Under the pieces are notes generated by a model. It ran no database searches and had not been told where the DNA came from. It saw only the letters and a list, made by a program, of their open reading frames with translations. From Camarhynchus parvulus (Eukaryota; Chordata; Aves; Passeriformes; Thraupidae), in NCBI RefSeq assembly GCF_901933205.1, contig NC_044585.1, positions 4,774,001 to 4,838,000 of the forward strand: a DNA stretch of 64,000 nt. The letters are read 5' to 3'. Made by a program: the position numbers and the translations under genes. Shown in pieces: positions 1-10,560 of this stretch (the stretch's first letter is position 1; each line of letters opens with the position of its first letter).

Positions 1-1204
1 TCATTTTCTTTAAGCAAGTGCTCATAACAATTTTTTCCCTCTCTTTGGTGGAAACCAGCACTGTCCCCACCATCCTCCTGCTACACAACTCATCCCCAAC
101 CCTTCCCTTACGTTTTATTTACGTAGCCTCACTCAAGAGGTCACTGACGTAAAAAATACCCCATTTTCTCTATTTGTAGGTCATAAGATTTCACAGGTAT
201 GAGTGTCCTTTTATAGCAGAGGCAAACAGCTAGGAACAGTATTTTGATTGCCCTTTAAAACTTGCAATAAAGGTGTTAAAAGGAAAGAGTGTTTTTACGT
301 GCCATGTCAAGCTCTAATCTACTCCATATCTCACACGCACGCTCTTCCAGCACACAGCAGTTGTTTCAAGTCTGTCTCCAGTGTTGTTTTTGTATTTTTT
401 TCACTAAGTAGTGCTTGTATAACCAGCAAAGGGAAGGCAGAAAAGCTTATCTGCAGCTGGCTTTTTAAAGCAGCAATTCCATGTTGCTGTTCTCCTGCCC
501 CAAGGAGTTACATGTGACGCTGCTATTGCCTTCCCATGGGATGTGATAAGAAAGTTTGGGCTCAAGTTACCAGCAGGAACACTGGTGACAGTGAACCTTT
601 AGTGTCCTGCTAGTGAGGAGCCTGAGTTTGGCTGATCCGGGAAGCCCCAGCTCCAGTGCTCTGCTCTCTCCTGATCTGCCATGCAAAATGGGAGCAGGAG
701 CTGGGGGCACGAGTCAAGCTGTGGGGTCCCAGCCTTGTCTCCAGCCCCATCTACAACACCAGAGGAGAATTAGGGGGCCTAGAACTGGAATCAGAGGAGA
801 CCAAGAGCTAAGCAAGACAGTGGGAAACACTTAGGAGGATAAGGCCGGGCTTTGTCTCCCTTTCACTCGGAGCTCCAGCAAGGCAGGGTGAGGAAACAAA
901 ATCCTTTTTTCCCCCTTTGGCTATTTGTCATGAAGCTGGGGGAGGAGGGCACTTAAATGCCATAAAACCATCCCCTAATCCCCCTCCCACCACAGAGAGA
1001 GCTGTCAGGGGTGCCTGTCTTCCCAAACTTGCTGGAGCCCACATGTGACACCTCCAAGGCTCAATTATCATTAGCTGAGATTGCCAAATGACTCCCAGAG
1101 CAGTCACATCCCCTCACCCCGAGCATCCTCTGTGCTCCTTGCCCCTACCCCTGCCCCAAGGCTGCCCCCAGCCTGTGCCAGTGCTGCCTCTGCTCCCTCC
1201 CTAG
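1..1204. other. Unique non-coding DNA, no gene recognised
   Basis: No protein family is recognisable in any frame. The longest open frames are under 110 codons, look low-complexity, and read like chance frames. A weak exon-like segment at 59-196 is treated separately among the findings. The stretch is mixed AT-rich and pyrimidine-rich sequence with no recognisable interspersed repeat. Confidence 0.6.
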
Positions 1205-1460
1205 TCCGGCTTAAGAGCCACAAGGCAAACACGGTTCAACTCCTGATCGGCTTAAAAACAAACAATCGGCAACTCCCCTACAACAGGAGAGTCCAAACAA
1301 ATAATTATCACCTCCCCCTTGACTCTGGCCAACGGGGCCACAGAGCTGGCTGCTCTTTCTGCTTCTGTGTGGTCTCTCCCTTATAGACAGGCCAACATAA
1401 AGGACTAAGTCACTGAAACTTAACGAGTTACTGCTCGTTAGCTGAGGAGCATTAACTGCC
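1205..1460. promoter_or_regulatory. Candidate conserved non-coding element
   Basis: This patch keeps several CpGs in an otherwise CpG-poor, AT-containing sequence. It carries a TAATTA homeodomain-type core at 1302-1307. A short inverted repeat follows, with TAACGAG at 1421-1427 and its exact complement CTCGTTA at 1434-1440, separated by six bases. No open frame of interest covers it. The enhancer-like reading is inferred from composition; no alignment was possible. Confidence 0.35.
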
Positions 1461-3838
1461 TGCCTGCTCCCTCCGGAGAGCTGGGACAGGCTCTTTGTGC
1501 TGGCAAAGAGCTGGGACAGCGTTTTCCAGCCTCACAGTCTAAGGTTGCTTTCTGAGAGGTTTGCAGAGGTGGCTGGAAAACAAACGACTTGTCACTGGGG
1601 TTCAACCACTAACTCGGGGATCCACAGCCAGTGGGGGGAAAAGCTGTGGAAGGGCTGGCAGAGGGAGGAATGGCTGGGCTGAGGGCATGCCTGGAGCAGG
1701 GACTGGGCTGGGGAGCACAGCTGAGGGCTGGTAACTCATGATGGGATTTAATGACATGCAACTACCTGTCCGTGCTGCTATTCCCAGGTGTGACACTGCG
1801 CCTGCAGCAGCCACCCTCTTCTACACCAAGCACAGAGGGGAAATAAATGAATAAACCAGCAATTAATATACCCATTCCACGGCAAATTTTCTACAATGCT
1901 GGAACCCCAAAGACAGAGGGTTTGTGGCTCTGCAGTAAAACCCAGCCCCAGCTATTTTTCATCTCCTTCTTTCGAGCGCTGCAAGCCGTGATGCTTTCAA
2001 AGCACTTTTTGTTTCAAAGCATCTTTTGAAGCACAGCAAATATTTTTTTAAGAAGGAAAAGGCCAGAAAAAAAAATGATGTGGGGTGAAAAGGGAAGGAG
2101 GAGGTGCTGCTCCGGGTGACTTCCCAGTGGGGATAGGGTAGGAGCAGCCCCACGGACAGTTAGTGAGGAGCACTGACAGGCTGTGGCTTGTCGGCGTGGC
2201 CCTGCCCTGTGTCAGCAGAGCTGTAACCAGATAATTACACTTCTCTCTCTCTCTTTCTCTGGACATTTTGCACAGAGGCAAAGCTCGAGGCACAAACCTA
2301 GAGCAAATTGCATGGTGGCATCTGTGTGCTAATAAGGTGTCTCTGTGTTTGAGAGCGTGAGAAATCAGCTGGCTGGGCTTTAAAAAGCAGGAGGATGGAG
2401 GGAGGACAAATGTCCCCGTTCATCCCAGGGGGATGTGGGTGCCCTGTGAAGGAAAATTTCCATCTGGGTTAACCCATCCTCACTCCAGACCCCTGTCCCA
2501 CAGGTGGACTCAGGGCTGAACCTCCCAGTGCCAGTTCCTGAGGGTCTCAGACACAAATCCAGGGCTCTGGCTTGGGAATGTTACTGCAGCAGTGCTGCTT
2601 CCGCCAGGCTTCTGCTCAGAGGGATTTACCTTCACAGGCTCCCTCCCCATCAGCAAAGCTTTTGGAAAAAATACTAATAATAACTTCAGAACATTTGAGA
2701 TATTTGGGTTGATGATTTTTTTACACAGTCTAACTTGGTTGGGATCTCTCATCTTCTGTAAAACACTACAGTTTTATCTCAGGGTGGAAATTTCATATGA
2801 AATCCAAATGTACTTTATGATTCCTTTCTGTTGCCAGCTCTTTTATTTTTAATAACTTCTAAGATCAACGAAGCAATGCTATTTTAGGCAAATGTTTTGT
2901 ACAATCTGTCCAGATGTTCAAATACCAATACAGAAGTGCTCCAAGAAGAGAAGGTCCTCTCTTCTGTCCTTACAAGAAATATGTTTGCTATCACAAAATT
3001 AACAGACAACTCCCCCTTGGTGATCAGCAGAAGTAAGCATCAATTTTTATTTGTATTTTTGCAAGTCTTTCTCCATGCCATTTATCTAATGAACTCACCC
3101 CAAACAGCCTCTCCAACTGGTGCTGCACTATCATTTATACTGCTGAGCTAATAATTTAATTTTCATTGGGGAGCAGGGGGGGAGGAAGATGGAAGGAAAG
3201 AGATGATTTTACTAAATTGCTTCACTTTGGATAATGTTCATCCTCTGGCAATTTCTGATTTATAGCTACAGTTGGCATTTCCAGTTTCTTAGAAATTAAT
3301 TCCTGTACTTTAAAGGAAGAAAAATACCTTGACTGAGCCCAAGACTGTGGGGTTTGTGATGGGGCTTGGCCAGGGCTGGGCTGGGCAGAGCCCCAGGCAT
3401 GGGAGCAGTTTCTGCTCCTCCATCCCTGCTGCCGTGGGGATCCCCAGGGAGTGGTGGAAGGTCCCACCACTGGCACAGGGAGAGCTCAGCAGCTCCTCTG
3501 GGGCTGTGGGGAGGGAGTCACACCCCAAACATCCCAAAAACCCAGGTTGTCCAAGCTGACCCCCCTTCCCAGACCCCCAAGGTGGGGTGCTGGGAGCTGG
3601 CTGCCCCCTCCCTCCCTGGGGTCTCTCTCCTCCATGTCCTGCACTGCTCCTGGCCTGCTGCACGCTCTGGAGGAGAAAAGAGAAGAGAGAAAAACCCAAC
3701 CAAGGTGCCATTAAAGTTAATTGTTTTTATTGCTGGTTTAACAGTGTCTTGTAAATCTTTTTATGACCCAGCCCAGGAACACCAGTGAGGCCTAAACTGG
3801 AGCTGGAGCAGGATGAGTAAGGGAGCAGGGACAGGGGA
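1461..3838. other. Unique non-coding DNA with a short CT run
   Basis: No gene is recognised. The stretch holds a short pyrimidine microsatellite-like run at 2240-2260 (CT repeats broken by TTT) and an AT-rich part at about 2640-3160. The open frames of 130-140 codons around 3310-3790 overlap each other on both strands in GC-rich, proline- and glycine-rich sequence, which is typical of chance frames. Confidence 0.6.
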
Positions 3839-4160
3839 GTCACAGAATCCCCTGTTGGAATTGTTAAGGTTGGAAAAGCCCTCTAAGATCATCAAGTCCA
3901 GCCACTAACTCAGCACTGCCAGGTTCACCACTGGCACCCCAAGTGCCACATTCACACATTTTCAGAACACTCTCAGGGACACTAATTCTACCCCTTCCCC
4001 AGGGAGCTCCAGTACTTGACCACCCTTTCAGTGAAGAAATTTTTCCTATTATCCAATCTAAACCTCTCATGGCACAACTTAAGGCTGTGTCCTCTTGTTC
4101 TATTCCTTGAAGAGCAGCTCCTGCTCTGGTCTCCTCCTCTGAAAGCTGCAAGTGAGGTGG
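3839..4160 (-). mobile_element. CR1 LINE 3' fragment, antisense, older type
   Basis: The sequence reads as the reverse complement of an avian CR1 3' end. From the left come a degraded CACAGAATC tail, then 'aaggttggaaaagccctc' and 'agatcatcaagtcca', then a long match to the usual continuation ('cttgaccaccctttcagtga', 'atccaatctaaacctc', 'cacaacttaaggctgt'). The 3' end is therefore at 3839 and the element runs leftward. It is truncated at its 5' end near 4160, as nearly all CR1 copies are. Divergence from the usual wording suggests an old copy. It encodes no reverse transcriptase and is not active. Confidence 0.9.
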
Positions 4161-5029
4161 GATGTTTAGGGTCATGACGCCAAGAGTAGCTCTTGGCAGC
4201 ACAGAAGAGGGTGGGATAAGTCCTAAAATATCCCCCAACCCTTCCCCACCCAGCCAAGTCCTGATCATCCCTTGTGCCCTGGCAGACGGCTCAGCTGAGC
4301 TCACCTAAGTTTGCACTGTCAGAAACACCTCAGGCTCCCACCCGTGTCCCTCCTGCCAGGGACACCTCACCGAGGTCCTTGCAGGGCACAGGAAAACCCC
4401 TTTGATCTTGCAGTACTTGCAAGGAGAAAGCTAATCCCATGTTGTGATGTAAGTACCAGATGCTTCTTGGAAGAATTATACTGGGGCACAGGGTTAATGC
4501 TCCGGCTTTTCTTTAAAGTGTCCTGTGGATTATTCCCCGATTAAAAGGATTGTTCCCCAAATGGCTGGAGTGTCAGCCTGGCTGTTGTTGTTGTTGCTGA
4601 TACGTGGGGCAGGAGAAAGGACCTGGGGGGAACAGGGTGTTGGGATTTATTTGCAGCCTCAACAACCTTTTGCCCCCTCTTTGCCCGACCCCTCTTCTCC
4701 CATGTGAGCTCACCGAGGGTGGGTTGGCCACTGCTGGAGCTGCTCACCCAGGAGGGGAGGGAGTGAGGCTGGGAAAAGGGTGCTGGGAGGGTAGGGAAAT
4801 ATTTTCACCAGGTCTAAGGCATCAGGCATCCACCTTCAGAATGAATTCGTGCAGCAGGACACACACACATACACACACAGCGGTGAAAAGGGCTCAGCCC
4901 CCTGTGGAAAGCTGCACCCTGCCCCAAACCCCACATCATACCTGCTCAGCACAGGGACATGGAAGGAACGAAGGGGAAAAGAGAAGGGAATAATTTGTCT
5001 CTTTTACTCCCAAAGCTGCGGGTTCCCCC
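4161..5029. other. Unique non-coding DNA before the CpG island
   Basis: No gene is recognised. A short interrupted (CA)n run lies at 4859-4880. A long frame that starts here and runs to 6318 passes through this CA run and the whole CpG island; it shows no domain and is treated as a chance frame. Confidence 0.6.
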
Positions 5030-6250
5030 ACACACCCCACGGAGAGCCACCCGCGGGGACAGCCGGCTGCTCTGTGCCTGCAGAGGTGTCCCCTGCCCGA
5101 GCTGCTCCCTCATTTCCTTCCTTACTCCCCATCTCCACTTTTTTTTTGTTGTTTTCTGCCGGTTTTGTGTCCCAGCCCAACCCGCATCCACCTCCCCATC
5201 GCCCGCATCCCTCCGACCCGAGCATCCTCGGAGGGGCCGGGGGTCGCTGCCGGAGCCGTGCGGGCGGGGGGGGCGATGGGCTCCGGCCCCGGGCACTGCC
5301 AGCCGGGCACCTCTTCCCCCGATCTCCGCTTAACCCACGACTGCTGCCAAAGAAAAAAGATCTCGGACTTAAAACGTTGCAAATGTCTCAAACCGGGACG
5401 GCGCCGGACTCGGGAGAGGGGGAAAGCATCATTTCCCACAAGCAGAGAACAGGCAGCAGCTCTGCAGAGGGACAAACACACCACCTCTCCCCAAAAGCAC
5501 CGCGAAGGGGCCGCGGGGACCTCTCCGCTCTGGGGGATCAGCAGAAGAACAGCACCGCTGTGTCCGGATTGAGGAGCATCCCCACCTTTATTTCCGTAAA
5601 CGAAATCGTCCCCTCCGAGGGGGGGACAGGAGCGCCCCTCCCGCCCGGGGCCGCCCGTGGCTCGTGTCTCCCGTGGGGGGCTCTGCCTTCCCCGGCCCCC
5701 GCTCCCACCTCCCTCGGCTCCTTCTCTGGGCATTTCCTCCCGCTCCGCTCCGTCCCTCTCTGCGGAGCAGGGATTTGGTGTCCCTCGGAACGCGGCTCCT
5801 TTACAGCGGGGGTGGAACCTCACCTCCCCACAGCGGGGCTGCTGTCCTGCCCTCCCCGAACCCTCCGGAACTGTCCCACGGCCCCCGCAGGGACAGCGGG
5901 ATGTGCCGGGACGGGCCCGGGAGATGCTCCCAGAGCGCCGGGAATGGCCGGACCCGGCAGCGGCTCCGCAGGGAGCTGCCCCCAGCCCTGGCCCTTGGCT
6001 CCCTGGCTTTGCCTCCTGAACCTTTTCCACGTCCACGAGCGTTATCAGCGCCCAGGGCGAGCACCGCCTCCCCATCTGCATCGCTCTGCATGGCAATGGA
6101 TCCATGAGCCCTGCAGAGAGCCGCAGCCTGCGACCCGAGAGTGCCAGATCACCCCCACTCTGCCCCTGTCCCGCACTGACCCCTTCCTCCTCTCCTCCAG
6201 GCTTCCCCCGCTTTGCTCTCCCGGTCTTTTCGGGGAGCTCGGGGGGTTTA
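5030..6250. promoter_or_regulatory. CpG island, candidate promoter region
   Basis: CpG dinucleotides are dense across this stretch, most of all at 5180-5340, 5390-5530 and 5640-5960, in clear contrast with the CpG-poor DNA around it. A run of eight G at about 5267-5274 sits in a very GC-rich core. No TATA box, clear first exon or recognisable peptide was found on either strand. In birds such islands mark promoters or polycomb-regulated loci of developmental genes, so an untranslated first exon or a non-coding RNA start could lie here. That role is inference. Long open frames on both strands (489 codons forward, 327 reverse) reflect a lack of stop codons in GC-rich DNA. Confidence 0.75.
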
Positions 6251-7239
6251 AGGCTGTAAAAACATCCGCAGGGAAATGGGGAGACTCGACAGAAAACAGA
6301 GGGGATATCAAGGCTTGATAAAAAAGAGGAGAACCCCTCTTACATCCCGGCAGAGACTTTCAAAGCAAGCGGTTCCTCCTCAACTTGAACACATAAAGGA
6401 CATTTTTTTCCACATTAAGTGTCGGGAAGGCAAAACCAGGGTCCATAACAGGGAAATTATAAAAGGAAGTAAATCCATCAAAGGAAATGCAATTGGGAAT
6501 ACAATTAAGCAGAGGGCTGGAAGGACACAAAAGGAGGGAGGATGGAGAGAGCTCTGCCGCTGAGTGACGATACGCAGGCTGCGAGGGAAAAACATCCCGG
6601 CAAATGCCATTTTCCAGGAGGCTCTGGGCAAGGAATAAAATCAATAGGAAGCCAGGGCGGCTTCCGAGAGGGGGGATGCGGGTGCTACAGCACCCTCACC
6701 CCAAGACTTGGAGGTTGTTTGGGGTTCAGTTTTGAAGCAAGTGGTAAAAAGCAACAAAATCGCTGGGTTTTGGTGGGGTTTTTTTTTTGGTGGGAGGGGG
6801 TGATGCTGGCGTAGGGGGTGAAAGCTCGGGGCATAGGGCAGCGCTGGGGACACGGGGGAAAATCCCCGCACCCAGCTCAGCCCCCACCGCAGCCACTCAA
6901 ACTCCGTGGAAACGCTGCGAAGGGACGGAAGTGTCGCCCTGGCACCCAAAATTCAGCGTTTTCACCTCAACCCCCCGGGCCAGGTGTTCTGGAAAAGCCT
7001 CGGTTTTGCCCCCATCCCTTCTCCCCGCCGGTGTGCGAATTCCCGAGGATTTCGGTTGGAAAGGAAGCGGGGATGAATTAAAACTACCCAAACTCTTAAG
7101 GCAACGCTCACATCCCCACTTTTCCTTTCTTTATTTCCCCCCCGCCCCGAGGCGAGAGACAGGAAGGGCTGGATGGACGGTACTGAGAAAAGTGAGAAGG
7201 TTTTATGCGCTGTCATTAAAAAAACGCTAACCCAAACCC
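6251..7239. other. CpG-island shore, mixed composition
   Basis: GC-rich patches with moderate CpG density (about 6640-6680 and 6800-7060) alternate with A-rich sequence (6380-6520). A T run followed by G-rich sequence lies at about 6775-6800. No gene is recognised. It probably belongs with the CpG-rich cluster on either side. Confidence 0.5.
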
Positions 7240-7862
7240 GAATTTTCTTTTGTTTGTAACACAAACTATAGCCCAGCTCTGGAAACTTAAGGAAGCCGCT
7301 TCTATTACTCTGTGCACCTATTTGTGCAGCCTCTAATTAACACATATACAAGCGCGGAGCCTTCCATGACATTTATTGTTCCGATCTTTCTGAAAAACAA
7401 TAGATCTCCCGTCAGAATTTCCTATTCCTTGTGCTTCAAATCATCAGCGTTTCCACTGGGGGGGGAAAAATGTGTCAGGATAATCAGCGATTTTCAGCAG
7501 CAGTGATTTTTTTTCGATTGGGGGTTAAAAAAAAAGGAGGAAAACGAGCAAAGGTAGCATAAACACGCAATTATATTACGAGAATTTTTGCACAAATGAA
7601 CTTAATGAGTAAAAAAAAATGTGTAGTTAAAGGCTTTGCCCCCTCACTGAACCAGATTAACAGTGTTTGTTGCTTTTCTAACTATACAAAACTGCAGTAA
7701 TGAAAAATAATCTTGACATCATTTAACTTCCTTAAGGTATCTTCCCCCCGCAGACGCTTTCAGAGCTATTAAAAAGATGAGACGGGGTTGTATTGAGCTG
7801 TTACAACGCTCGCTTTGATCGGAATTAGGCTGAATCGCTTAATATCACAATTAAGGAAAGCT
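7240..7862. promoter_or_regulatory. Candidate conserved non-coding element block
   Basis: An AT-rich block lies between two CpG-rich patches and keeps several CpGs. It carries a TAATTA core at 7334-7339, an AACAAT SOX-type word at 7396-7401, and further ATTA words toward its right end (about 7657 and 7848). No open frame with recognisable content crosses it. An unusually enhancer-like composition next to a CpG island is typical of developmental loci. The call rests on composition and motifs, not on alignment. Confidence 0.45.
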
Positions 7863-7868
7863 CCTATC

Positions 7869-7895
7869 AAAAAAAAAAAAAAAAAAAAAAAAAAA
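7869..7895 (+). repeat. Poly(A) run, 27 A
   Basis: An uninterrupted run of 27 A follows 'CTCCTATC'. I see no retroposed gene or SINE to its left and no target-site duplication, so it is a simple homopolymer rather than a proven retroposition tail. The length is likely to vary between individuals and to be poorly resolved in assemblies. Confidence 0.9.
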
Positions 7896-7979
7896 TTCCT
7901 TAGTTCCTAGCATCAGCAAACTCCAGAATTCCCAGCACCAGCAGCTGGAGACGGACACCGAAAATTTGTGGACACAAAA

Positions 7980-8420
7980 GCTTTCAAACCCCTTTAATAG
8001 GAACTCGCTGGGGACCTCGGGGATCGGCGTCTCCACCTTCCCGCGGGGAGGTGACACCGCGTCCGAGCCAGTGCCACGGGGTGAAGCGACAGCGATTTTA
8101 GCTCCTTGTAGGAAATAAATGCGACCGGGGGCTCGGATATGAGCGGGAGCAGCTCCCGCAGCATCCCGGGGAGCCGCGGCAGCAGGGCGGGAGACGGAGG
8201 GAGCGGGAGGGAGCGGGAGGGAGCGGGAGGGACCGGGAGGGACCGGGGGGACCGGGAGGGACCGGGGGAACCCTCCCTGCGGACGGAGCGGGGTCTGCAC
8301 CTCGGCTGCCCCGCTCACACCCCATCCGTGCCTTTGGGCAAGGATTCTCCAAACCCCGGCTGCTGTGGAGCTGCCAGGGGAGCGGGATGCGGTGCGTGAA
8401 GTGAAGGGATAAAGCGGCTG
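7980..8420. promoter_or_regulatory. Second CpG-rich patch
   Basis: CpG-dense sequence at about 8005-8300 forms a second small island, separated from the main one by the AT-rich block. It contains the decamer minisatellite at 8191-8269. No exon or peptide is recognised. It could be a shore of the same promoter or a separate regulatory island. Confidence 0.5.
8191..8269 (+). repeat. GC-rich decamer minisatellite, G-quadruplex prone
   Basis: About eight tandem copies of a ten-base unit are present. GAGCGGGAGG is repeated exactly at 8201-8230, followed by GACCGGGAGG variants and then slightly shifted copies. All G runs are on the plus strand and are spaced so that a G-quadruplex is possible in DNA, or in any plus-strand transcript. 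A unit length that is not a multiple of three argues against a conserved coding repeat. Confidence 0.85.
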
Positions 8421-8570
8421 CTGGGAGTCTCCGGTCCTCCGGACATCTCCTGTGGGGAAAAACGTGTGGCAAGGATTGTCCTTCCACCCCCAGACTGGTG
8501 GCACAAGGTTTGCGGGGGGACTGGAGAGCAGCAGGGAAAAGCCCTTTGTGGGAAAGAAAGGAAAAGCCCC

Positions 8571-8755
8571 AAACAAACAAACAAACAAACAAAAAAAAAA
8601 GAGAAAGCAACAAAAAAGGAAACCAAAAAGAAAGGATAAAAAAGGAGCCAAAAACAAAAAAGAAAAAAGAAAGAAGGAATTTCAAATAAAAAGAGAAAAA
8701 GAAAAAAGAAGGAAAAGGAAAAAAAAAGACAACAACAAAAAAAGAAACAAAACCC
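8571..8755 (+). repeat. (AAAC)n and A-rich tract
   Basis: An AAAC tetranucleotide run at 8571-8590 passes into ten A and then into about 150 bases of almost pure A with scattered G and C (AAAAAG and AAAAAC words). The complement is very T-rich. It reads as lysine-rich or phenylalanine-rich frames that have no meaning as protein. It is a low-complexity tract. Confidence 0.85.
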
Positions 8756-9339
8756 AACCCCCAGTCCTTAGAAACACCCATATCACGCCACCCTCCCACT
8801 GCTTTCTGTAATCCAGGAGGAGAAGCCCAAGGAAATAAAAGGCGAGATCCAAAATCCCCCTCCCTGTGAACCCCCGGCCAAGGCTTGGCAGGCTGAGAGG
8901 GTGGAAAAGCAGCGAGCCAAAGGGGGACAGGGGTGTGAAGCACCGTGCAGGGCCCGGGCTGCTCCCCCCTGCTCTGCCCCCCTCCTGCCTCCTCCCGCTC
9001 CCTCTCCTCCAAGGAAAGTCACAAGGTAACCACGGCTGGCTGTAACCTAAGATCTGAGGATGGCTGCAGATTATTTTTACATGAAGGGCTGCCTGAAGAT
9101 GCAAACGTGCCTTTGGATGAGTTCTGCACGCTGAGGTTTGACCAAGGCATGTGTGGCCATCCCCTGCTGAGTGTCCTGAGCTGCTGCTCGTGCACACACC
9201 CCACACACAAAACACCCCCCAAAAACACACACACACACACACACACAAGTGCAATCCCCAGGGCTTGTGCACTCAGACAGAGCACCCAAGGTATAAAAAG
9301 AAATTTAAGCTTCTGCTCTGAAACTGATCTCCCTTCCCC
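8756..9339. other. Unique DNA containing an (AC)n run
   Basis: No gene is recognised. A TATAAAAAG word at about 9292-9300 resembles a TATA box, but nothing around it supports a promoter. Apart from the (AC)n microsatellite listed separately, the stretch is unique. Confidence 0.5.
9225..9247. repeat. (AC)n microsatellite
   Basis: About eleven uninterrupted AC dinucleotides are present, preceded by related CACACA words in an imperfect stretch from about 9192. It is a typical vertebrate dinucleotide microsatellite and likely to be polymorphic. Confidence 0.9.
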
Positions 9340-9720
9340 TGGATCACACTTTTGATCTAATTTGTTTCTCTGTCCAAATGACTTGGCTCAGCCTTCCCCC
9401 TGAAAATTCGGTGTACAGTTGACATCAATCATGTCTCAGTCCAGGGAGGGATAAGGATAGAATATCAGAGAGGTGACCATGCATGCCACATGATTCAAAT
9501 CATCTCAGCATTGATTAATTGGGTTCAATCTGAGTTTCAGAATCATAACAACTGTTGTTCCCCTTCACATAACATCAACAGGGCCTTTAAAGCAGAGTAT
9601 CCATTTACTCCAAGGCATGTGATGCATTAAGACCATCATCTTCTATTAAATCTTAAAGCCTGGATGAGTTTTAGACAAACTCAATTAGCTCAAGATGGCT
9701 CTGCAGTGATTAGACATTGT
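9340..9720. promoter_or_regulatory. Candidate conserved non-coding element
   Basis: An AT-leaning, repeat-free patch carries a TGATTAAT word at 9512-9519 and several ATTA and CATAA-type words. It has a low density of runs and no open frame of note. It lies just beyond the CpG-rich cluster. The regulatory reading is inferred from composition only. Confidence 0.35.
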
Positions 9721-10329
9721 TGCCCCTTCCCCTTCATCAGGGATTTTTCTACCCCCTCTACTTTTTAATACAGGGCAAAGTACGTTCACATATGGAAGAT
9801 GAGAGCATTCCTTGGGCTTGTCCTGTCTCTGCTCTGGCTGTGCAGGTAAAAGAAGGCAGATCCACCCTAAAACTTGTAAAGGAAATATTTCAAAAAAGCA
9901 GGATCCATTTTTTCTACTTGGACTTTAAGAAACCCATTTGGATACCTGGTGGCTGGGACACGAAGCTGTTAGCAAGAGGAAGAAGGAGCAGATGGAAAAT
10001 GTGTTCTGAGCTGGCCAGGAGAAGATGGTACCTTGAGCTCTGAAGAATGGAGAGACAGGCAGGACTCCAAGCCCTTCTAAATGAAGGGCTATAAATAAAT
10101 GAAGTTATCCCTGCCCCTATACCCAGGGAGGGGCTGTGCTTGGGTTAGAGAGTTGCTCATCAATTAACTACAGCAAAACCAGGGCAGAAACACTGCCTGG
10201 CTGGATGGGGGCTGAGCTGGGTTTGAGATGGAGACGACTTCTGCAATTCAGGTTTCCATATGGTAAGAAAGATGAGCCCTATTTGTGTGTGTTTGATTCT
10301 TATCTACCAGCTGGGATCACTCATCCGGG
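9721..10329. other. Unique non-coding DNA
   Basis: No gene is recognised. An open frame of 108 codons at 9717-10043 has no recognisable domain, lacks good splice context and is within chance length. Confidence 0.5.
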
Positions 10330-10560
10330 TTGTAACTGAAATAATAATGATTAAAGAAAAGCATGCCTGCCTTGTAATGTTGCAAGTATGGGCCTCCACA
10401 TCACATATATTCAGCCCCGATTGAGGGATGACCTATCACAAACTCAGCCTTGAGCAATCAGAGGAATATCATCTCTAATTACTGTTTTGCAAGCTGAAAC
10501 CCTATTAAGCACTTCCCTGTTGTGCCTATTATGACTGGTTCTACACTTAAAACAAAAGCA
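10330..10560. promoter_or_regulatory. Candidate conserved non-coding element
   Basis: A repeat-free AT-rich patch has a TAATTA core at 10476-10481, nearby ATGATTAAAG, and a CCTATTAAGC word. Composition resembles the other enhancer-like patches of this window. No alignment was possible. Confidence 0.35.

Noticed and set aside
4849..6318. 489-codon open frame on the plus strand and 327-codon frame on the minus strand (5122-6105)
   Set aside because: Both run through a CA microsatellite or the CpG island. They are proline-, glycine- and arginine-rich without domains. Overlapping long frames on both strands are expected in GC-rich DNA that lacks stop codons.
7869..7895. Poly(A) run as the tail of a processed pseudogene
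   Set aside because: No gene-like sequence precedes it, and no polyadenylation signal or target-site duplication was found.
8521..8811. Lysine-rich frame across the A-rich tract
   Set aside because: It is translated low-complexity DNA (AAAAAG and AAAAAC words), not a protein gene.
9290..9302. TATAAAAAG as a TATA box
   Set aside because: No initiator, exon or CpG context supports it. The word is common in AT-rich DNA.
9717..10043. 108-codon frame with an aromatic-rich segment
   Set aside because: No domain is recognised, splice context is poor, and the length fits chance.
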